DNA of 64,000 bases from Labrenzia sp. R4_2 (GCF_017743865.1 NZ_JAGHRJ010000006.1:124001-188000); one strand, 5' to 3'. Positions 1 to 10,025 are shown, counted from the first letter of the stretch. Notes: generated by a model not told the origin, from the sequence alone. A program made the numbers and translations.

Positions 1-42
1 CTGCACCAACTGCGCGTTGCCGCCGTAAAAGACGACATCTGA
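1..42 (+). CDS. Possible C-terminal tail of a gene entering from the left
   Basis: Frame 1 is open from the window edge and reads LHQLRVAAVKDDI before a TGA at 40-42, which looks like an ordinary protein end. In several rhizobia mutS lies just upstream of glnD on the same strand, and MutS often ends with a short helix of this style, so mutS is a guess from synteny only. Thirteen codons are too few for a firm call. Confidence 0.3.
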   Translation: MHQLRVAAVKDDI

Positions 43-137
43 CGTGCAACGGTATTTACACGTCCTTATTATCAAGGCGCTATAAACCGCGCGCGCCGCA
101 ATTCGGCAATGACCTATTTTGGAAGTTTGAGATCGGT

Positions 138-2975
138 ATGACATCCACCCAAGACGACCACTCCGGATTGATCGATGCCGATGCGCTGCGGACGCGCCTG
201 ACAGCGCTGACTGAGGCGACCGATGGTGAGGGGTCTGATCCCAAGGTCCGCAACGCCGTTCTGGGCGAGCTGAAAACCGCAGTTCGGGATGCCCGGAAAA
301 TTGCCGAAGACAAACTCGCCGATGATGGTGGCGGCCTCTTGTGCGCCCAGCGCCTGTCTTTCATCCAGGATGAAATCATCCGGGTTATCTATGATTTCGC
401 GCTTTACCACGTCTACCGGATCAAGAACCCGTCGGCAGCCGAACGCATGTCGGTCGTCGCCGTTGGCGGATACGGACGCGGCACACTGGCGCCTGGTTCG
501 GATATCGATCTGTTATTTGTCCTGCCGTACAAGCAGACACCTTGGGGTGAGCAGATCGTTGAGTACATCCTCTACATGCTCTGGGATCTGGGCTTCAAGG
601 TCGGCCACGCAACGCGCAACATCGACGAGTGCATCCGGCTGTCAAAGGCAGACATGACGATCCGCACGGCCATTCTGGAGGCCCGCCACATCTGGGGCGA
701 CGGAGAGCTGTTCGAAGACCTCGTTGCCCGCTTTCAAAAGGAAGTCGTGGAAGGCACCAGCTCCGAATTCATCGCCGCCAAACTGCAGGAGCGCGACGAA
801 CGGCACCGCCGCCAGGGCACGTCGCGCTACCTTGTCGAGCCGAATATCAAGGAGGGCAAAGGCGGCCTTCGGGATCTGAACACGTTGTTCTGGATCGCGA
901 AATATCACTATCAGGTGTCGAGCCAGTCGGAGCTGGTCAAAATCGGCGTTTTGAAACGGGCCGAAAGAACGAGGTTCCGCCGCGCCGAGGACTTTCTCTG
1001 GGCAGTCCGGTGTCACTTGCATTTCCTGACCGGCCGCCCTGAAGAACGGCTGTCATTTGATGTTCAGCGCGAGATCGCAGTGCGGCTCGGCTACACCCAG
1101 CATCCGGGCATGAAGGATGTCGAGCGTTTCATGAAGCACTACTTCCTGATCGCCAAGGAAGTTGGTGACCTAACGCGCATTCTGTGTGCCGCCCTGGAAG
1201 ACGAACATGTGAAAGACCCGCGCGGGCGCGGCATTTCGGGCATCATGCGGCGCTTTCGTGTTGGCCGGTCGGACAACAATGCGCCGCAACCGGTCAAGGG
1301 CGCACCCGGCTTCGTTGTTGAAAACAATCGGCTGAGTGTGACTGCGGACACCATCTTTGAGACCGACCCGGTCAACCTCCTGCGGGTGTTTCAGCTTGCA
1401 GACAAGCATGATTACAACATGCACCCGCGCCTGACCCGGCTCATCCGCCATTCGCTGAAACTGATCAACAACGACGTTCGCAAAGACCCCGAAGCGAACA
1501 GATTGTTCTTGTCCGTGCTCACATCGCGCAATCATCCGGAAAAGATCTTGCGGAAGATGAACGAGACCGGCGTCCTCGGCCGGTTCGTACCCGAGTTCGG
1601 CAAGGTCGTCGCGATGATGCAGTTCAACATGTATCACCACTACACGGTCGACGAACACCTGATCAGGTCAATCGGCGTTCTGGCCGAGATCGAGCGCGGC
1701 GACTCTGGCGAAGACCACCCGCTCTCAACCGATCTGATCCGCACGTTGCAGAACCGCAAACTGCTTTATGTCACCATGTTTCTGCATGACATCGCCAAGG
1801 GGCGCCCGGAGGATCACTCCATTGCCGGCGCAAAGGTGGCGCGCAAACTCTGCCCGCGGTTCGGATTGAATGACGCGGAAACCGAGACCGTTGCGTGGTT
1901 GATCGAACACCATCTCGACATGAGCACGATTGCCCAGTCGCGCGATCTGTCGGACCGCAAGACAATCACCGACTTTGCCCATACCGTGCAATCTCATGAG
2001 CGTTTGAAACTGCTCCTCATCCTGACCGTCGCGGACATTCGCGCCGTTGGACCGGGTGTTTTCAATGGCTGGAAGGGGCAGCTGCTCAGGACACTTTACT
2101 ACGCCACCGAACCGCACCTGACAGGTGGACATTCCAAGATGTCCCACGGTCAGGCCATCACCCAGGCCAAGGAAGAACTGGTCTCGCGGCTCGGGCATTG
2201 GACGGACATAGATCGGAAGGCTTATTTGAACCGTCATTATCCGGCGTATTGGCTGCGAACAGAACCGGACCGATTGGAGACCCATGCCGAACTGCTGCAC
2301 AAAGCAGACAAAAATGGCGAACAACTCTCGTTCGATGTCACACCGCGGGCTTTCGAAGGGGTCACCGAACTGACCATCATGGCGCAGGACCATCCGCGTC
2401 TTCTCTCGGTGATTGCCGGCGCCTGCTATTCGACCGGGGCGAACATCGTTGATGCACAGATCGACACGACAACGGATGGTTTCGCCCTTGATACGATTTT
2501 CATCGGCCGCGAGCTGCCGGGCGATGATGACGAACGCCGCCGCGGCGAGCGCATTACTGCATTGATCGAGAGAACTCTGCGCGGTGACGAACAGATTCCG
2601 GAACCGGTTGCGAAAAAAGGATCGGTGAAAGGCCGGATGAAGGCCTTCAAGGTGGCCAGTGAAGTGCTGTTGAACAACACCTTGTCCGATGACTACACGG
2701 TTCTGGAGGTGTCCGGCCTCGACCGTCCAGGTCTGCTTTACGACCTCACCCGATCCATCGCGACGCTCAATCTCAACATCGGTTCGGCGCATATCTCTAC
2801 CTTCGGAGAAAAAGTGGTCGACGTGTTTTATGTGACCGATCTGACAGGCCAGAAAATCGCTAATATTGGCCGTCAGGAAATCATTCGCGAACGCCTGGAA
2901 GCTGCTGTCGAAGGCCAGGTGGAACTGGATCCGGCCGCACCGGTTGCACGCAAAGTCCGCCGTCAGGCGTCCTGA
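138..2975 (+). CDS. glnD: Bifunctional PII uridylyltransferase / uridylyl-removing enzyme GlnD
   Basis: Senses glutamine and adds or removes UMP on PII proteins, which in turn control nitrogen assimilation. At 945 residues it has the full family layout. The nucleotidyltransferase motif GGYGRG is at about 110-115 followed by SDID at 121-124. An HD domain (HDIAKG, about residue 550) is the uridylyl-removing site. Two ACT domains begin near 742 and 851, the second with DRPGLLYDL. The start ATG at 138 fits the family N-terminus. murJ follows 46 bases after the stop, and glnD-murJ-trpS is a known alphaproteobacterial order. Nothing looks truncated. Confidence 0.96.
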   Translation: MTSTQDDHSGLIDADALRTRLTALTEATDGEGSDPKVRNAVLGELKTAVRDARKIAEDKLADDGGGLLCAQRLSFIQDEIIRVIYDFALYHVYRIKNPSAAERMSVVAVGGYGRGTLAPGSDIDLLFVLPYKQTPWGEQIVEYILYMLWDLGFKVGHATRNIDECIRLSKADMTIRTAILEARHIWGDGELFEDLVARFQKEVVEGTSSEFIAAKLQERDERHRRQGTSRYLVEPNIKEGKGGLRDLNTLFWIAKYHYQVSSQSELVKIGVLKRAERTRFRRAEDFLWAVRCHLHFLTGRPEERLSFDVQREIAVRLGYTQHPGMKDVERFMKHYFLIAKEVGDLTRILCAALEDEHVKDPRGRGISGIMRRFRVGRSDNNAPQPVKGAPGFVVENNRLSVTADTIFETDPVNLLRVFQLADKHDYNMHPRLTRLIRHSLKLINNDVRKDPEANRLFLSVLTSRNHPEKILRKMNETGVLGRFVPEFGKVVAMMQFNMYHHYTVDEHLIRSIGVLAEIERGDSGEDHPLSTDLIRTLQNRKLLYVTMFLHDIAKGRPEDHSIAGAKVARKLCPRFGLNDAETETVAWLIEHHLDMSTIAQSRDLSDRKTITDFAHTVQSHERLKLLLILTVADIRAVGPGVFNGWKGQLLRTLYYATEPHLTGGHSKMSHGQAITQAKEELVSRLGHWTDIDRKAYLNRHYPAYWLRTEPDRLETHAELLHKADKNGEQLSFDVTPRAFEGVTELTIMAQDHPRLLSVIAGACYSTGANIVDAQIDTTTDGFALDTIFIGRELPGDDDERRRGERITALIERTLRGDEQIPEPVAKKGSVKGRMKAFKVASEVLLNNTLSDDYTVLEVSGLDRPGLLYDLTRSIATLNLNIGSAHISTFGEKVVDVFYVTDLTGQKIANIGRQEIIRERLEAAVEGQVELDPAAPVARKVRRQAS

Positions 2976-3021
2976 GCGGCTATCTCAGAAAGAAGTACAC
3001 CGTGTCTGGAGCCCAACTGGC

Positions 3022-4584
3022 ATGAACCTGGTTCGGAATTTCGCAACCGTCGGCGGCGCCACCCTAATGAGCCGTGTTCTCGGTTTTGTCCGGGACGTAT
3101 TGCTCGCCGCCGCAGTCGGCGCGGGTCCTGTGGCCGATGCTTTCGTGGTCGCCTTCCGGCTGCCGAACTTGTTCCGCCGGTTGTTTGCCGAGGGCGCGTT
3201 CAACTCCGCCTTCATTCCGCTTTTTGGGCGCACTGTAGAAGAAGACGGAGAGGAGGGTGCCCGGCGCTTTGCCGGTGAAATTGGTTCGGCTTTACTGTTT
3301 TGTCTTCTCGCCCTGACCGCACTCGCCCAGATCTTCATGCCCTTTGTTGTTTGGGCTTTGGCCCCGGGCTTCGTGTCTGATCCGGAAAAGTTCGATCTGA
3401 CAGTTTTGATGTCGCGGATTGCCTTTCCGTACCTGATTTTCATGTCGATGCTCGCCTTCATTGGCGGCATCTTGAACACCTATCAGCGCTTTGCGGCCGC
3501 CGCTTTTGCGCCGGTCATGCTGAATGTGGTCATGGGATTGGTGCTGGGCGGTGTTTTGTTCTGGGGCGTTGAGGACAGCACAACACTTGGCATCATCCTG
3601 ACACTCGGCATCACGTTCGGCGGCATCGTTCAGCTAACCGTGGTGGTGATTGATCTGAAGCGTCTCGGCTTCCGCATTCCGGTTTACCGGCCGCGCTATA
3701 CGAAATCAGCCAAACGCCTGCTAGTGCTTGGCATTCCAGGTGTGATTGCGGGAGGCGTCACACAGATCAACATCGCGGTCGGACAGGTGATTGCATCGAT
3801 GCAGGACGGTGCAAATGCCTTGCTCTACTACGCTGACCGGCTGTATCAGCTGCCGCTTGGTGTCATCGGGATTGCCTTCGGCGTGGTGCTATTGCCAAGC
3901 CTGACCCGGCAGCTCCGCTCCGGCGAAACAGCCGCTTACCAAAAGACCCTGAACCGTTCCCTGGAATTCTCTCTTGTTCTGACTTTGCCCGCAGCTGTCG
4001 CGCTGGCCGTCATCCCTGACGAGATCGTCTCGGTCTTGTTCCAAAGAGTCCGGTTCGATGAGGCCGCCGTTGAAGGAACGGCAGCTGCCTTGATGGCATT
4101 TTCCTTCGGCCTGCCCGCCTTTGTCCTGAACAAGGTGTTCTCGCCAGGCTATTTTGCCCGTGAAGACACCAAAACTCCGATGAAGTTCGCGGCGATTGGC
4201 ATGGTGGTCAATGTCGCCTTGTCGATCGCCTTCTTTCCCTTCCTGCAGCATGTCGGGATTGCGCTTGCAACCACGATTGCTGGTTGGGTGAACACCGGCT
4301 TCCTGGTCATCGTGCTTTGGAAGCGGGGACACTTCGCCCCGGACACCACGGTCTTGAAAAAACTGATGCTGGTGCTTCTAGCCAGCCTGTTGATGGGGCT
4401 TGTCATTCATTTCGCAGCAGATGCTCTTGCGCCTTACCTTAAGGATGGATGGCTTTTGATAAGGGTCGCCAGCCTCGGAGCCCTGGTGCTGATCGGTATT
4501 GCCGTATTCGCACTTTTTGCGCAGATCAGCGGCGGCAGCGATCTGGTTGGTCTTGCGAAATCGTTGAAGCGGCGCAACACCTGA
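3022..4584 (+). CDS. murJ: Lipid II flippase MurJ (MviN family)
   Basis: Integral inner-membrane protein of the MOP superfamily that flips lipid II during peptidoglycan synthesis. The 520-residue product is almost entirely hydrophobic segments, consistent with about 14 helices. It begins with the family hallmark MSRVLGFVRD and continues with ADAFVVAFRLPNLFRRLFAEGAF. The frame is open further back, to 2866 inside glnD, but the ATG at 3022 removes a 52-residue non-homologous extension and gives the usual MurJ length and start. A GGAG lies about 12 bases upstream. It probably shares a transcript with glnD. Confidence 0.95.
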   Translation: MNLVRNFATVGGATLMSRVLGFVRDVLLAAAVGAGPVADAFVVAFRLPNLFRRLFAEGAFNSAFIPLFGRTVEEDGEEGARRFAGEIGSALLFCLLALTALAQIFMPFVVWALAPGFVSDPEKFDLTVLMSRIAFPYLIFMSMLAFIGGILNTYQRFAAAAFAPVMLNVVMGLVLGGVLFWGVEDSTTLGIILTLGITFGGIVQLTVVVIDLKRLGFRIPVYRPRYTKSAKRLLVLGIPGVIAGGVTQINIAVGQVIASMQDGANALLYYADRLYQLPLGVIGIAFGVVLLPSLTRQLRSGETAAYQKTLNRSLEFSLVLTLPAAVALAVIPDEIVSVLFQRVRFDEAAVEGTAAALMAFSFGLPAFVLNKVFSPGYFAREDTKTPMKFAAIGMVVNVALSIAFFPFLQHVGIALATTIAGWVNTGFLVIVLWKRGHFAPDTTVLKKLMLVLLASLLMGLVIHFAADALAPYLKDGWLLIRVASLGALVLIGIAVFALFAQISGGSDLVGLAKSLKRRNT

Positions 4585-4705
4585 CGCGCAAACGCTTGTC
4601 TGAACGGCATCTTTGCTTGCATCGAAGCACGCTGAGGCCTAAACCCGTCGCGCCCAAAACATTCACAGCGCCCTTCCAACCGGCCGCACCAATAAGGTAT
4701 ATGAA

Positions 4706-5785
4706 ATGACGGCGTTCCAGCCCCGTGTCTTTTCCGGCGTTCAGCCCACAGGCAATCTCCACCTTGGCAACTACCTTGGCGCCGTGTCGCGCTGGGTTCC
4801 GCTGCAAAACCAGATGCCTGCGATCTTCTGTGTCGTGGACTCCCATGCGATTACAGCAGGTTTTCCGGACCCGAGTGAACTGACAAATGCAACGCGTGAA
4901 GTAACGGCCGCTTATATGGCGGCCGGGATTGATCCCAAGAAATCGATCATCTTCAACCAATCCCAGGTCCGTGAGCACATGGAACTGGCCTGGATCTTCA
5001 ACTGCGTTGCCCGGATGGGCTGGCTCAACCGCATGACCCAGTTCAAGGAAAAGGCAGGCAAGAACAAGGAAAACGCGTCCGTTGGCCTGTTCGCCTACCC
5101 GAACCTTATGGCGGCCGACATTCTGGCATACCGCGCGACCCACGTTCCGGTGGGCGATGACCAGAAACAACACCTGGAACTCACCCGAGACATCGCGGCG
5201 AAGTTCAACAACGACTTTGGTGCCCGGATCAAGGAACTCGGGATTGGCGTTCCAAACCCGACACCTTCTCCCGAATTGCCGGAAGAGCTCTATTTCCCGT
5301 TGACCGAACCGATGATCGCTGGCCCGGCCACCCGGATCATGTCCCTGCGCGACGGCACGAAAAAGATGTCGAAATCCGATCCTTCGGATCTTTCGCGCAT
5401 CAACCTGAAAGATGATGCGGACGCGATTGCCAAGAAGATCAAAAAGGCAAAAACCGATCCGGACGCGCTGCCGAGCGAGACTGATGGCCTGGAAGGCCGG
5501 CCGGAAGCTGACAACCTTGTTGGCATCTTTGCGGCTCTCAATGGCATGTCTAAAGACGATGTTCTGAAAGAGTATGGCGGACAGCAGTTCTCCGCGTTCA
5601 AGCCAGCGCTTTCAGATCTCGCCGTTGCCAAGCTTGCTCCGATGACGGACGAAATGCGGCGGCTGACCGGCGATCCGGCTCAGATCGATGCGATCTTGAA
5701 GGAAGGCGCGGAAAACGCTTCTGCGATTGCCGAGCCCGTTCTGAAGGATGTGCGCAAGATCATTGGTTTTCTGGACGTACGGTAA
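4706..5785 (+). CDS. trpS: Tryptophanyl-tRNA synthetase
   Basis: Class I aminoacyl-tRNA synthetase that charges tRNA-Trp. The HIGH-equivalent segment TGNLHLGN is at residues 15-22 and the KMSKS loop is exact at about 220-224. Its 359 residues are within the bacterial TrpS range. The start ATG at 4706 is preferred over the ATG at 4701, which is stopped at once by an in-frame TGA. It sits about 120 bases after murJ on the same strand and is followed by a strong terminator, so it ends this transcriptional unit. Confidence 0.96.
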   Translation: MTAFQPRVFSGVQPTGNLHLGNYLGAVSRWVPLQNQMPAIFCVVDSHAITAGFPDPSELTNATREVTAAYMAAGIDPKKSIIFNQSQVREHMELAWIFNCVARMGWLNRMTQFKEKAGKNKENASVGLFAYPNLMAADILAYRATHVPVGDDQKQHLELTRDIAAKFNNDFGARIKELGIGVPNPTPSPELPEELYFPLTEPMIAGPATRIMSLRDGTKKMSKSDPSDLSRINLKDDADAIAKKIKKAKTDPDALPSETDGLEGRPEADNLVGIFAALNGMSKDDVLKEYGGQQFSAFKPALSDLAVAKLAPMTDEMRRLTGDPAQIDAILKEGAENASAIAEPVLKDVRKIIGFLDVR

Positions 5786-5802
5786 AACCAACTGACAATA
5801 AG

Positions 5803-5837
5803 AAAAGGCCGGGTTCGCGTCGAACACCGGCCTTTTT
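5803..5837. terminator. Bidirectional Rho-independent terminator between trpS and the pentapeptide gene
   Basis: AAAAGGCCGG at 5803-5812 pairs with CCGGCCTTTT at 5827-5836, and an inner GTTCG/CGAAC arm (5813-5817 with 5821-5825) extends the stem, leaving a CGT loop and one bulged A. T runs lie on both sides, so it can stop trpS (+) and the convergent gene (-). Confidence 0.9.
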
Positions 5838-5856
5838 ACATTCCAATGACCTTCGA

Positions 5857-6678
5857 TTAGTACGAGCACGGCTCCAGCGTGATGCCGTCGGGCAGCTTGG
5901 TATTTTCATCTCCGCAAGCATCGATGATCCGGCTCGGGTCGAGATTGGAAGCTCCGGTCAAATCCGCACCTTTCAGCCGCGTCCGCCGCAACAAGGCCCC
6001 GTCGAAGTCCACGTTTGTCAGGTTAGCGCCGCTCAAATTGGTGCTGACCAAGCGAGCCCCGGACAAATCCGCTCCTGAGAAATCCGCATTGACGGCCTGG
6101 GCACGGTCCAGCTTGACATTGCGCATACGAGCACCCTGAAAGACGGAATTCAGAAGATCCATCCGCTCCAGGTTGGCGTTGTCCAATTTGGCGGATTTGA
6201 ACGATGTGTTCTGAGCAATAGCGCGGATCAACGTCACATTGCGCAGGTCTGCACCCTCGAATGTGGAGCCGGTCATGACAGCTGCATTCAAGTCCGCGTC
6301 GCGAAGATCAGCATCGCGGAAAATCGAACTGTTGAGGTTTGATTTTTCCAAATCCACGGCCCGCATCGACGCACCAGCAAAATCACTGGCCGAAAAATCG
6401 GCCCGTTCCGCTTCAGTGCGCCGGAAATCGGATCGTTCAAAGTTCGACCTCGGCATCACAGCTTCTTTGAGGTCGACCTCACGCAAATTGGCCCGATGAA
6501 AGTCTGCGCCCTCGAGCGTCATCCCACGCAAGGTCGCAAGAGATAGATTACACCGCGGGCAGCCGCCGTCTTCCAGAATTTGTGGAACGCGCGGATCCAA
6601 CTCCATCGCGCGGGTCTGCGGCACCAAGGTAACGATAACCGCGCCTGCCGCCAAAAAGCTGAAAACCGACTTTTTCAT
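5857..6678 (-). CDS. Exported pentapeptide-repeat protein
   Basis: The 273-residue product begins with a lipophilic signal peptide (MKKSVFSFLAAGAVIV..., probable cleavage after TRA). A CPRCNLSLATL motif follows, then about 35 consecutive A(D/N)L/F-type five-residue repeats that should fold as a right-handed quadrilateral beta-helix. The end is Cys-rich and aperiodic (EPCSY). The frame is open to 6888, but the ATG at 6678 has AAAGGA upstream and starts directly at a signal peptide; an alternative ATG is at 6696. Repeats of this kind are structural and binding surfaces, and no enzymatic role can be assigned. It is transcribed alone, converging on trpS. Confidence 0.85.
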   Translation of the reverse strand: MKKSVFSFLAAGAVIVTLVPQTRAMELDPRVPQILEDGGCPRCNLSLATLRGMTLEGADFHRANLREVDLKEAVMPRSNFERSDFRRTEAERADFSASDFAGASMRAVDLEKSNLNSSIFRDADLRDADLNAAVMTGSTFEGADLRNVTLIRAIAQNTSFKSAKLDNANLERMDLLNSVFQGARMRNVKLDRAQAVNADFSGADLSGARLVSTNLSGANLTNVDFDGALLRRTRLKGADLTGASNLDPSRIIDACGDENTKLPDGITLEPCSY

Positions 6679-7121
6679 AACCGATCCTTTTTTCATAACC
6701 CTTGACATAAGTGCGATCTGCGGCGGTTCAAAGGCCAAGAATTTCACGATCTCCAAAACCGGATCGTAAGCTGAGATCACTAAAACCGAAAACCATGAAG
6801 ATTGTGTGCGAATTGCATCCCTGAATGGGAGCAAAAGTTGGAACGGAAGAAACAGGCGGGGTCGCAGGTGCCTGCTTCTTCCATTCACAATGTCGCTGAC
6901 GACGCACTACCTGACAATCAGCGTGCCGAATAAGCAGCAAAAGGCTTGCCAATTGGTTTCTTTATTCAAATACGCAAGATCTAGAATCTACGGTATCCGC
7001 AATCACAAGATACTGAATTTGTTTAGACATTGTTCAGGCCTCGCGCATCGCAATATGCAAGGCGAGTTGCGAACGTTCTAAATGAGAGGTTAACAAACCA
7101 ACCGCTCCGGCTCACCAGCGA
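6679..7121. other. 443-bp geneless region with one strong imperfect hairpin
   Basis: No credible gene is seen. The short open frames have no SD or family character. The sequence is more AT-rich than its surroundings, mainly at 6940-7100. The only clear structure is a 12-bp imperfect hairpin at 6845-6882, listed separately. The promoter of the pentapeptide-repeat gene must lie in the left part. Confidence 0.6.
6845..6882. other. Imperfect inverted repeat in the intergenic region
   Basis: GGAAGAA (6845-6851) and CAGGC (6853-6857) pair with GCCTG (6870-6874) and TTCTTCC (6876-6882) around a single A/C mismatch, leaving a 12-base loop. It is not beside a gene end, so a simple terminator role is not obvious. 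Confidence 0.55.
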
Positions 7122-8135
7122 TCAAGCGAATTCCTTGCGTAGGTCGATGGTGGAGCGCTCGCCAATGTCGTCAAAATGCCGGTCGAGCCAATCTTTTGCC
7201 GTCTGGCGGCCAACGTCACGCAAGTGCGTCAGGAAATCCCACTCCGCATTCAGCTTGGAAGAGGCCTGAAGTGGTTTGAGTTCTTCGGCCGCAATCCGGT
7301 GCAGATGTACCTTGGTGTATTCCTTGCGGTCCAGCTTGCCCTCTTCGATCAGGCGCGTGACGAAGTCGATTGCCCTGAGTTCCCTCAAGAGCGTGGAGTT
7401 GAAGGTGATCTCATTGAGACGGTTGACGATTTCGCGAGCCGTCCGGGGCACTTCGCGCCGCTCGATCGGGTTGATCTGAATGAGGACGACATCTGATGTT
7501 TCGGTTTCATAAAACAGCGGATAAAGCGGCGGATTGCCCATGAACCCACCGTCCCAATAGGGTTCCCCATCGATCTCTACAGCTTGGTAGAGCTGTGGCA
7601 GGCACGCCGAGGCCATCACCGCATCAAGCGTCACTTCCTTCTCGCTGAAAACCCGGATCTTGCCCGTAAAGACATTGGTCGCAGCGATGAACAGCTTCAG
7701 ACCGGAGCAGCAGTGCACCTTTTCAAAATCGACCGTCCGTTCCACGATGTCGCGGAGGGGATTGAAATTCAGCGGGTTGAATTCATAGGGCGAAGCGAAC
7801 CGCGAGAGCACATCGAAATAGAGATAACTCGGTGAATAATCGAGGCTCCAATGGCCCAGGAGCACATCCAGCGGCGAGCGCTGAATGGGACTGGTGCGCG
7901 CCTCGGTGCTGACTTCACGCCAGAAGGCTTCCAACGTTCCACGCGCGCCCTCTTCCCCGCCAGCTTCCATGCCGCTGGCCAACACAACCGCATTCATTGC
8001 CCCGGCAGATGTCCCGGTGATCCCGTCGAGTTCGAACCGGCTGTCTTCCAGGAACCAATCGAGCACACCCCAGGTGAAGGCGCCATGCGCGCCTCCCCCT
8101 TGCAAAGCCAGATTGATCTTTTTTGGATCTGACAT
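7122..8135 (-). CDS. Patatin-like phospholipase / lipase
   Basis: Serine hydrolase with a Ser-Asp dyad. The oxyanion loop GGGAHG is at residues 13-18, the nucleophile elbow GTSAG at 41-45 (Ser43), and the partner Asp lies in a DGG motif (YWDGGFMGNP, around residue 195). The 337 residues carry no signal peptide, so it is probably cytoplasmic. The start ATG at 8135 has a GGAG-type SD. It lies 36 bases downstream of the hydroxybutyrate dehydrogenase gene on the same strand. That pairing suggests a role in intracellular polyester or lipid turnover, but the substrate is inferred from context only. Confidence 0.9.
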   Translation of the reverse strand: MSDPKKINLALQGGGAHGAFTWGVLDWFLEDSRFELDGITGTSAGAMNAVVLASGMEAGGEEGARGTLEAFWREVSTEARTSPIQRSPLDVLLGHWSLDYSPSYLYFDVLSRFASPYEFNPLNFNPLRDIVERTVDFEKVHCCSGLKLFIAATNVFTGKIRVFSEKEVTLDAVMASACLPQLYQAVEIDGEPYWDGGFMGNPPLYPLFYETETSDVVLIQINPIERREVPRTAREIVNRLNEITFNSTLLRELRAIDFVTRLIEEGKLDRKEYTKVHLHRIAAEELKPLQASSKLNAEWDFLTHLRDVGRQTAKDWLDRHFDDIGERSTIDLRKEFA

Positions 8136-8171
8136 GGCTCTTTTCGCTCCTGCGGACTTGTGTCTGTTGAC

Positions 8172-8954
8172 TTACTGAGCGGTCCAGCCGCCATCCATCG
8201 TCATGATGGCACCGGTAATCGAAGACGCCGTGTCTGAGCACAAGAAGACAGCGTATCCGGCGACTTGTTCGATGGTGACGAATTTCTTGGTTGGCTGGGC
8301 CTTCAAGAGCACATCTTTCTTGACCTCTTCCTCGGTCATGTTCCGTGCTTTCATCGTATCCGGGATCTGGGCTTCAACCAGAGGCGTCCAGACATAACCG
8401 GGGCATATCGCGTTAACGGTGATGCCTTGCTCGGCCACTTCGAGCGCAACGGTCTTGGTCAGGCCGGCAATGCCGTGTTTGGCGGCAACGTAAGCGGATT
8501 TATAGGGGGACGCGACGAGAGCGTGCGCGGAGGCTGTATTGATGATCCGGCCCCAACCGTTTTCTTTCATTCCCGGCACCGCCGCGCGGATCGCATGGAA
8601 GGCAGAAGACAGATTGATCGCAATGATGGCGTCCCATTTGTCGATCGGGAACTCATCAACCGGGGAGACGTATTGGATGCCCGCGTTGTTCACCAGGATG
8701 TCGACAGACCCGAACTCATTCTGGGTGTCAGAGATCATTCCGGCGATTTCATCGCCTTTCAACATGTTGGCCGGTGAGTAGACACACTTCACGCCAAAAT
8801 CAGCTTCTATAGCTGCGCGGGTCTTTTCAATTTCATCGGCATCGCCGAGACCGTTGATGACCACATTGGCGCCTTTTTCAGCGAAAGCACGGGCGCAACC
8901 GAGGCCAATCCCGGACGTTGACCCTGTAACAACTGCTGTCTTATTGGCGAGCAT
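8172..8954 (-). CDS. bdhA: D-3-hydroxybutyrate dehydrogenase (SDR family)
   Basis: Oxidises D-3-hydroxybutyrate to acetoacetate with NAD+, the entry step for using polyhydroxybutyrate. It is a classical short-chain dehydrogenase of 260 residues: cofactor motif GSTSGIG at 11-17, NNAG at 89-92, and catalytic Ser142, Tyr155 and Lys159 (SAYVAAKHG). The C-terminal half (NAICPGYVWTPLVE, then the VFLCSD...GAIMTMDGGWTAQ ending) is typical of BdhA. The ATG at 8954 has a near-perfect GGAGG SD; the longer frame to 9065 is unlikely. It is probably co-transcribed with the patatin gene downstream. Confidence 0.92.
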   Translation of the reverse strand: MLANKTAVVTGSTSGIGLGCARAFAEKGANVVINGLGDADEIEKTRAAIEADFGVKCVYSPANMLKGDEIAGMISDTQNEFGSVDILVNNAGIQYVSPVDEFPIDKWDAIIAINLSSAFHAIRAAVPGMKENGWGRIINTASAHALVASPYKSAYVAAKHGIAGLTKTVALEVAEQGITVNAICPGYVWTPLVEAQIPDTMKARNMTEEEVKKDVLLKAQPTKKFVTIEQVAGYAVFLCSDTASSITGAIMTMDGGWTAQ

Positions 8955-9071
8955 CGGAAAATCCTCCCGAAATGAATGAAACGTCTGGCGGGACTTTTGA
9001 CCAGTTATCGCCGCACTGCAACATGAGAATCGAAATTCGCGCCTGAAACCGCTGACTTCGGTCAATCACGT

Positions 9072-9971
9072 TCAACGGCGGCGCATTTTTTGCGCCCCGG
9101 CAAGAGCCTTGCGCGCCTTTGACCGCGTTTTTTCATCGGCGGCACTGCGGGTTTCTTCAACCTGCTTCAGATCTTCGGCCCGCAAGCCAATGCGGGCAGC
9201 AAATCGCTCACGAACCATGCCGTAAAACGTTGCATGAAGATTGGCGAAGACCCACACCGTGATCAGCATCGTCGCCATCGGAAAAGCGGCTGACCGGATC
9301 TGCTGCCAGAACACATTGGCAGCAAGAAAGTTTTCCATAAGGCTCAGAATCAGGCCGACGCCGGCGACAAGAACGGCAGCAAGCAAGCTCATCACCAGCG
9401 CCGCAAACGCCATCGGCCAACCAAACCCGTTGGTGGCGCGCCAGCTTTCCTTGAAAGAAAGGGGATCATCAACGGCAGCAGCCGGCAGAACGAGAGAGAA
9501 CTTCTGGGTCACCATCAGCGCGATGAAGGGCGCCGCTAGAAACGCGATTGCGCCCAATCCACCTGTAATCGCAGCGAGGATGCTGGCGGCAATCCCGAGC
9601 GGGATCAAAGACAAGAACCCGATCAGGTTCAAAACAATCATGTTAATGATCACCTTAAACGTTCTGGGCCCCACAAACAGAGGGAAGTCGCGCGCATCAA
9701 TCAGGATCTTGCGAACATAGGCAATGGCAATCGAGAATCCGACCAAAAGGTTCGCAAGGGCCGCAAGCGCTCTTAGCGCGCCCTCGTCCACCGTCTCAAC
9801 CGGTTCGATCATATAGGAAATGGTGCTGAACCCACCGCTCGGCATCAAAGAAGACCCGATCGCGAAGTTGAGCGCGACCAGCACCAGAATGTAGGCCCAG
9901 CCGGTCTTGAACAGCGTTCCAATATTGTGCTGCGCCAGTGACAGTGACCGTTCCAAAACGGTGATAAACAT
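9072..9971 (-). CDS. Polytopic membrane protein, paralogue of the next gene upstream
   Basis: Unrecognised 299-residue protein with about six hydrophobic segments and a short basic C-terminal tail (KARKALAGAQKMRRR). A central motif LVLPAAAVDDP then FKESWRATNGFGWPM is matched in the neighbouring gene by LVLPATAIERP then FGAALRIGKGLGWRM, so the two are diverged tandem duplicates. The ATG at 9971 is chosen because GAGGGGAACCC precedes it; a longer frame to 9998 exists. No catalytic residues are apparent. The overall pattern recalls the membrane domain often found beside glycerophosphodiesterases, but that is only a resemblance. Confidence 0.75.
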   Translation of the reverse strand: MFITVLERSLSLAQHNIGTLFKTGWAYILVLVALNFAIGSSLMPSGGFSTISYMIEPVETVDEGALRALAALANLLVGFSIAIAYVRKILIDARDFPLFVGPRTFKVIINMIVLNLIGFLSLIPLGIAASILAAITGGLGAIAFLAAPFIALMVTQKFSLVLPAAAVDDPLSFKESWRATNGFGWPMAFAALVMSLLAAVLVAGVGLILSLMENFLAANVFWQQIRSAAFPMATMLITVWVFANLHATFYGMVRERFAARIGLRAEDLKQVEETRSAADEKTRSKARKALAGAQKMRRR

Positions 9972-10025
9972 GGGTTCCCCTCGAATTCCGGTTCCCACCC
10001 AAGATAGGTCTTTTCGGACGATACG

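Noticed and set aside
1725..2792. 355-codon open frame antisense to glnD
   Set aside because: No motif and no SD; glnD has ACT and HD motifs across the same bases.
6806..7269. Short plus-strand frames in the intergenic region before the patatin gene
   Set aside because: No SD, no recognisable domain, and one runs into the patatin 3' end.
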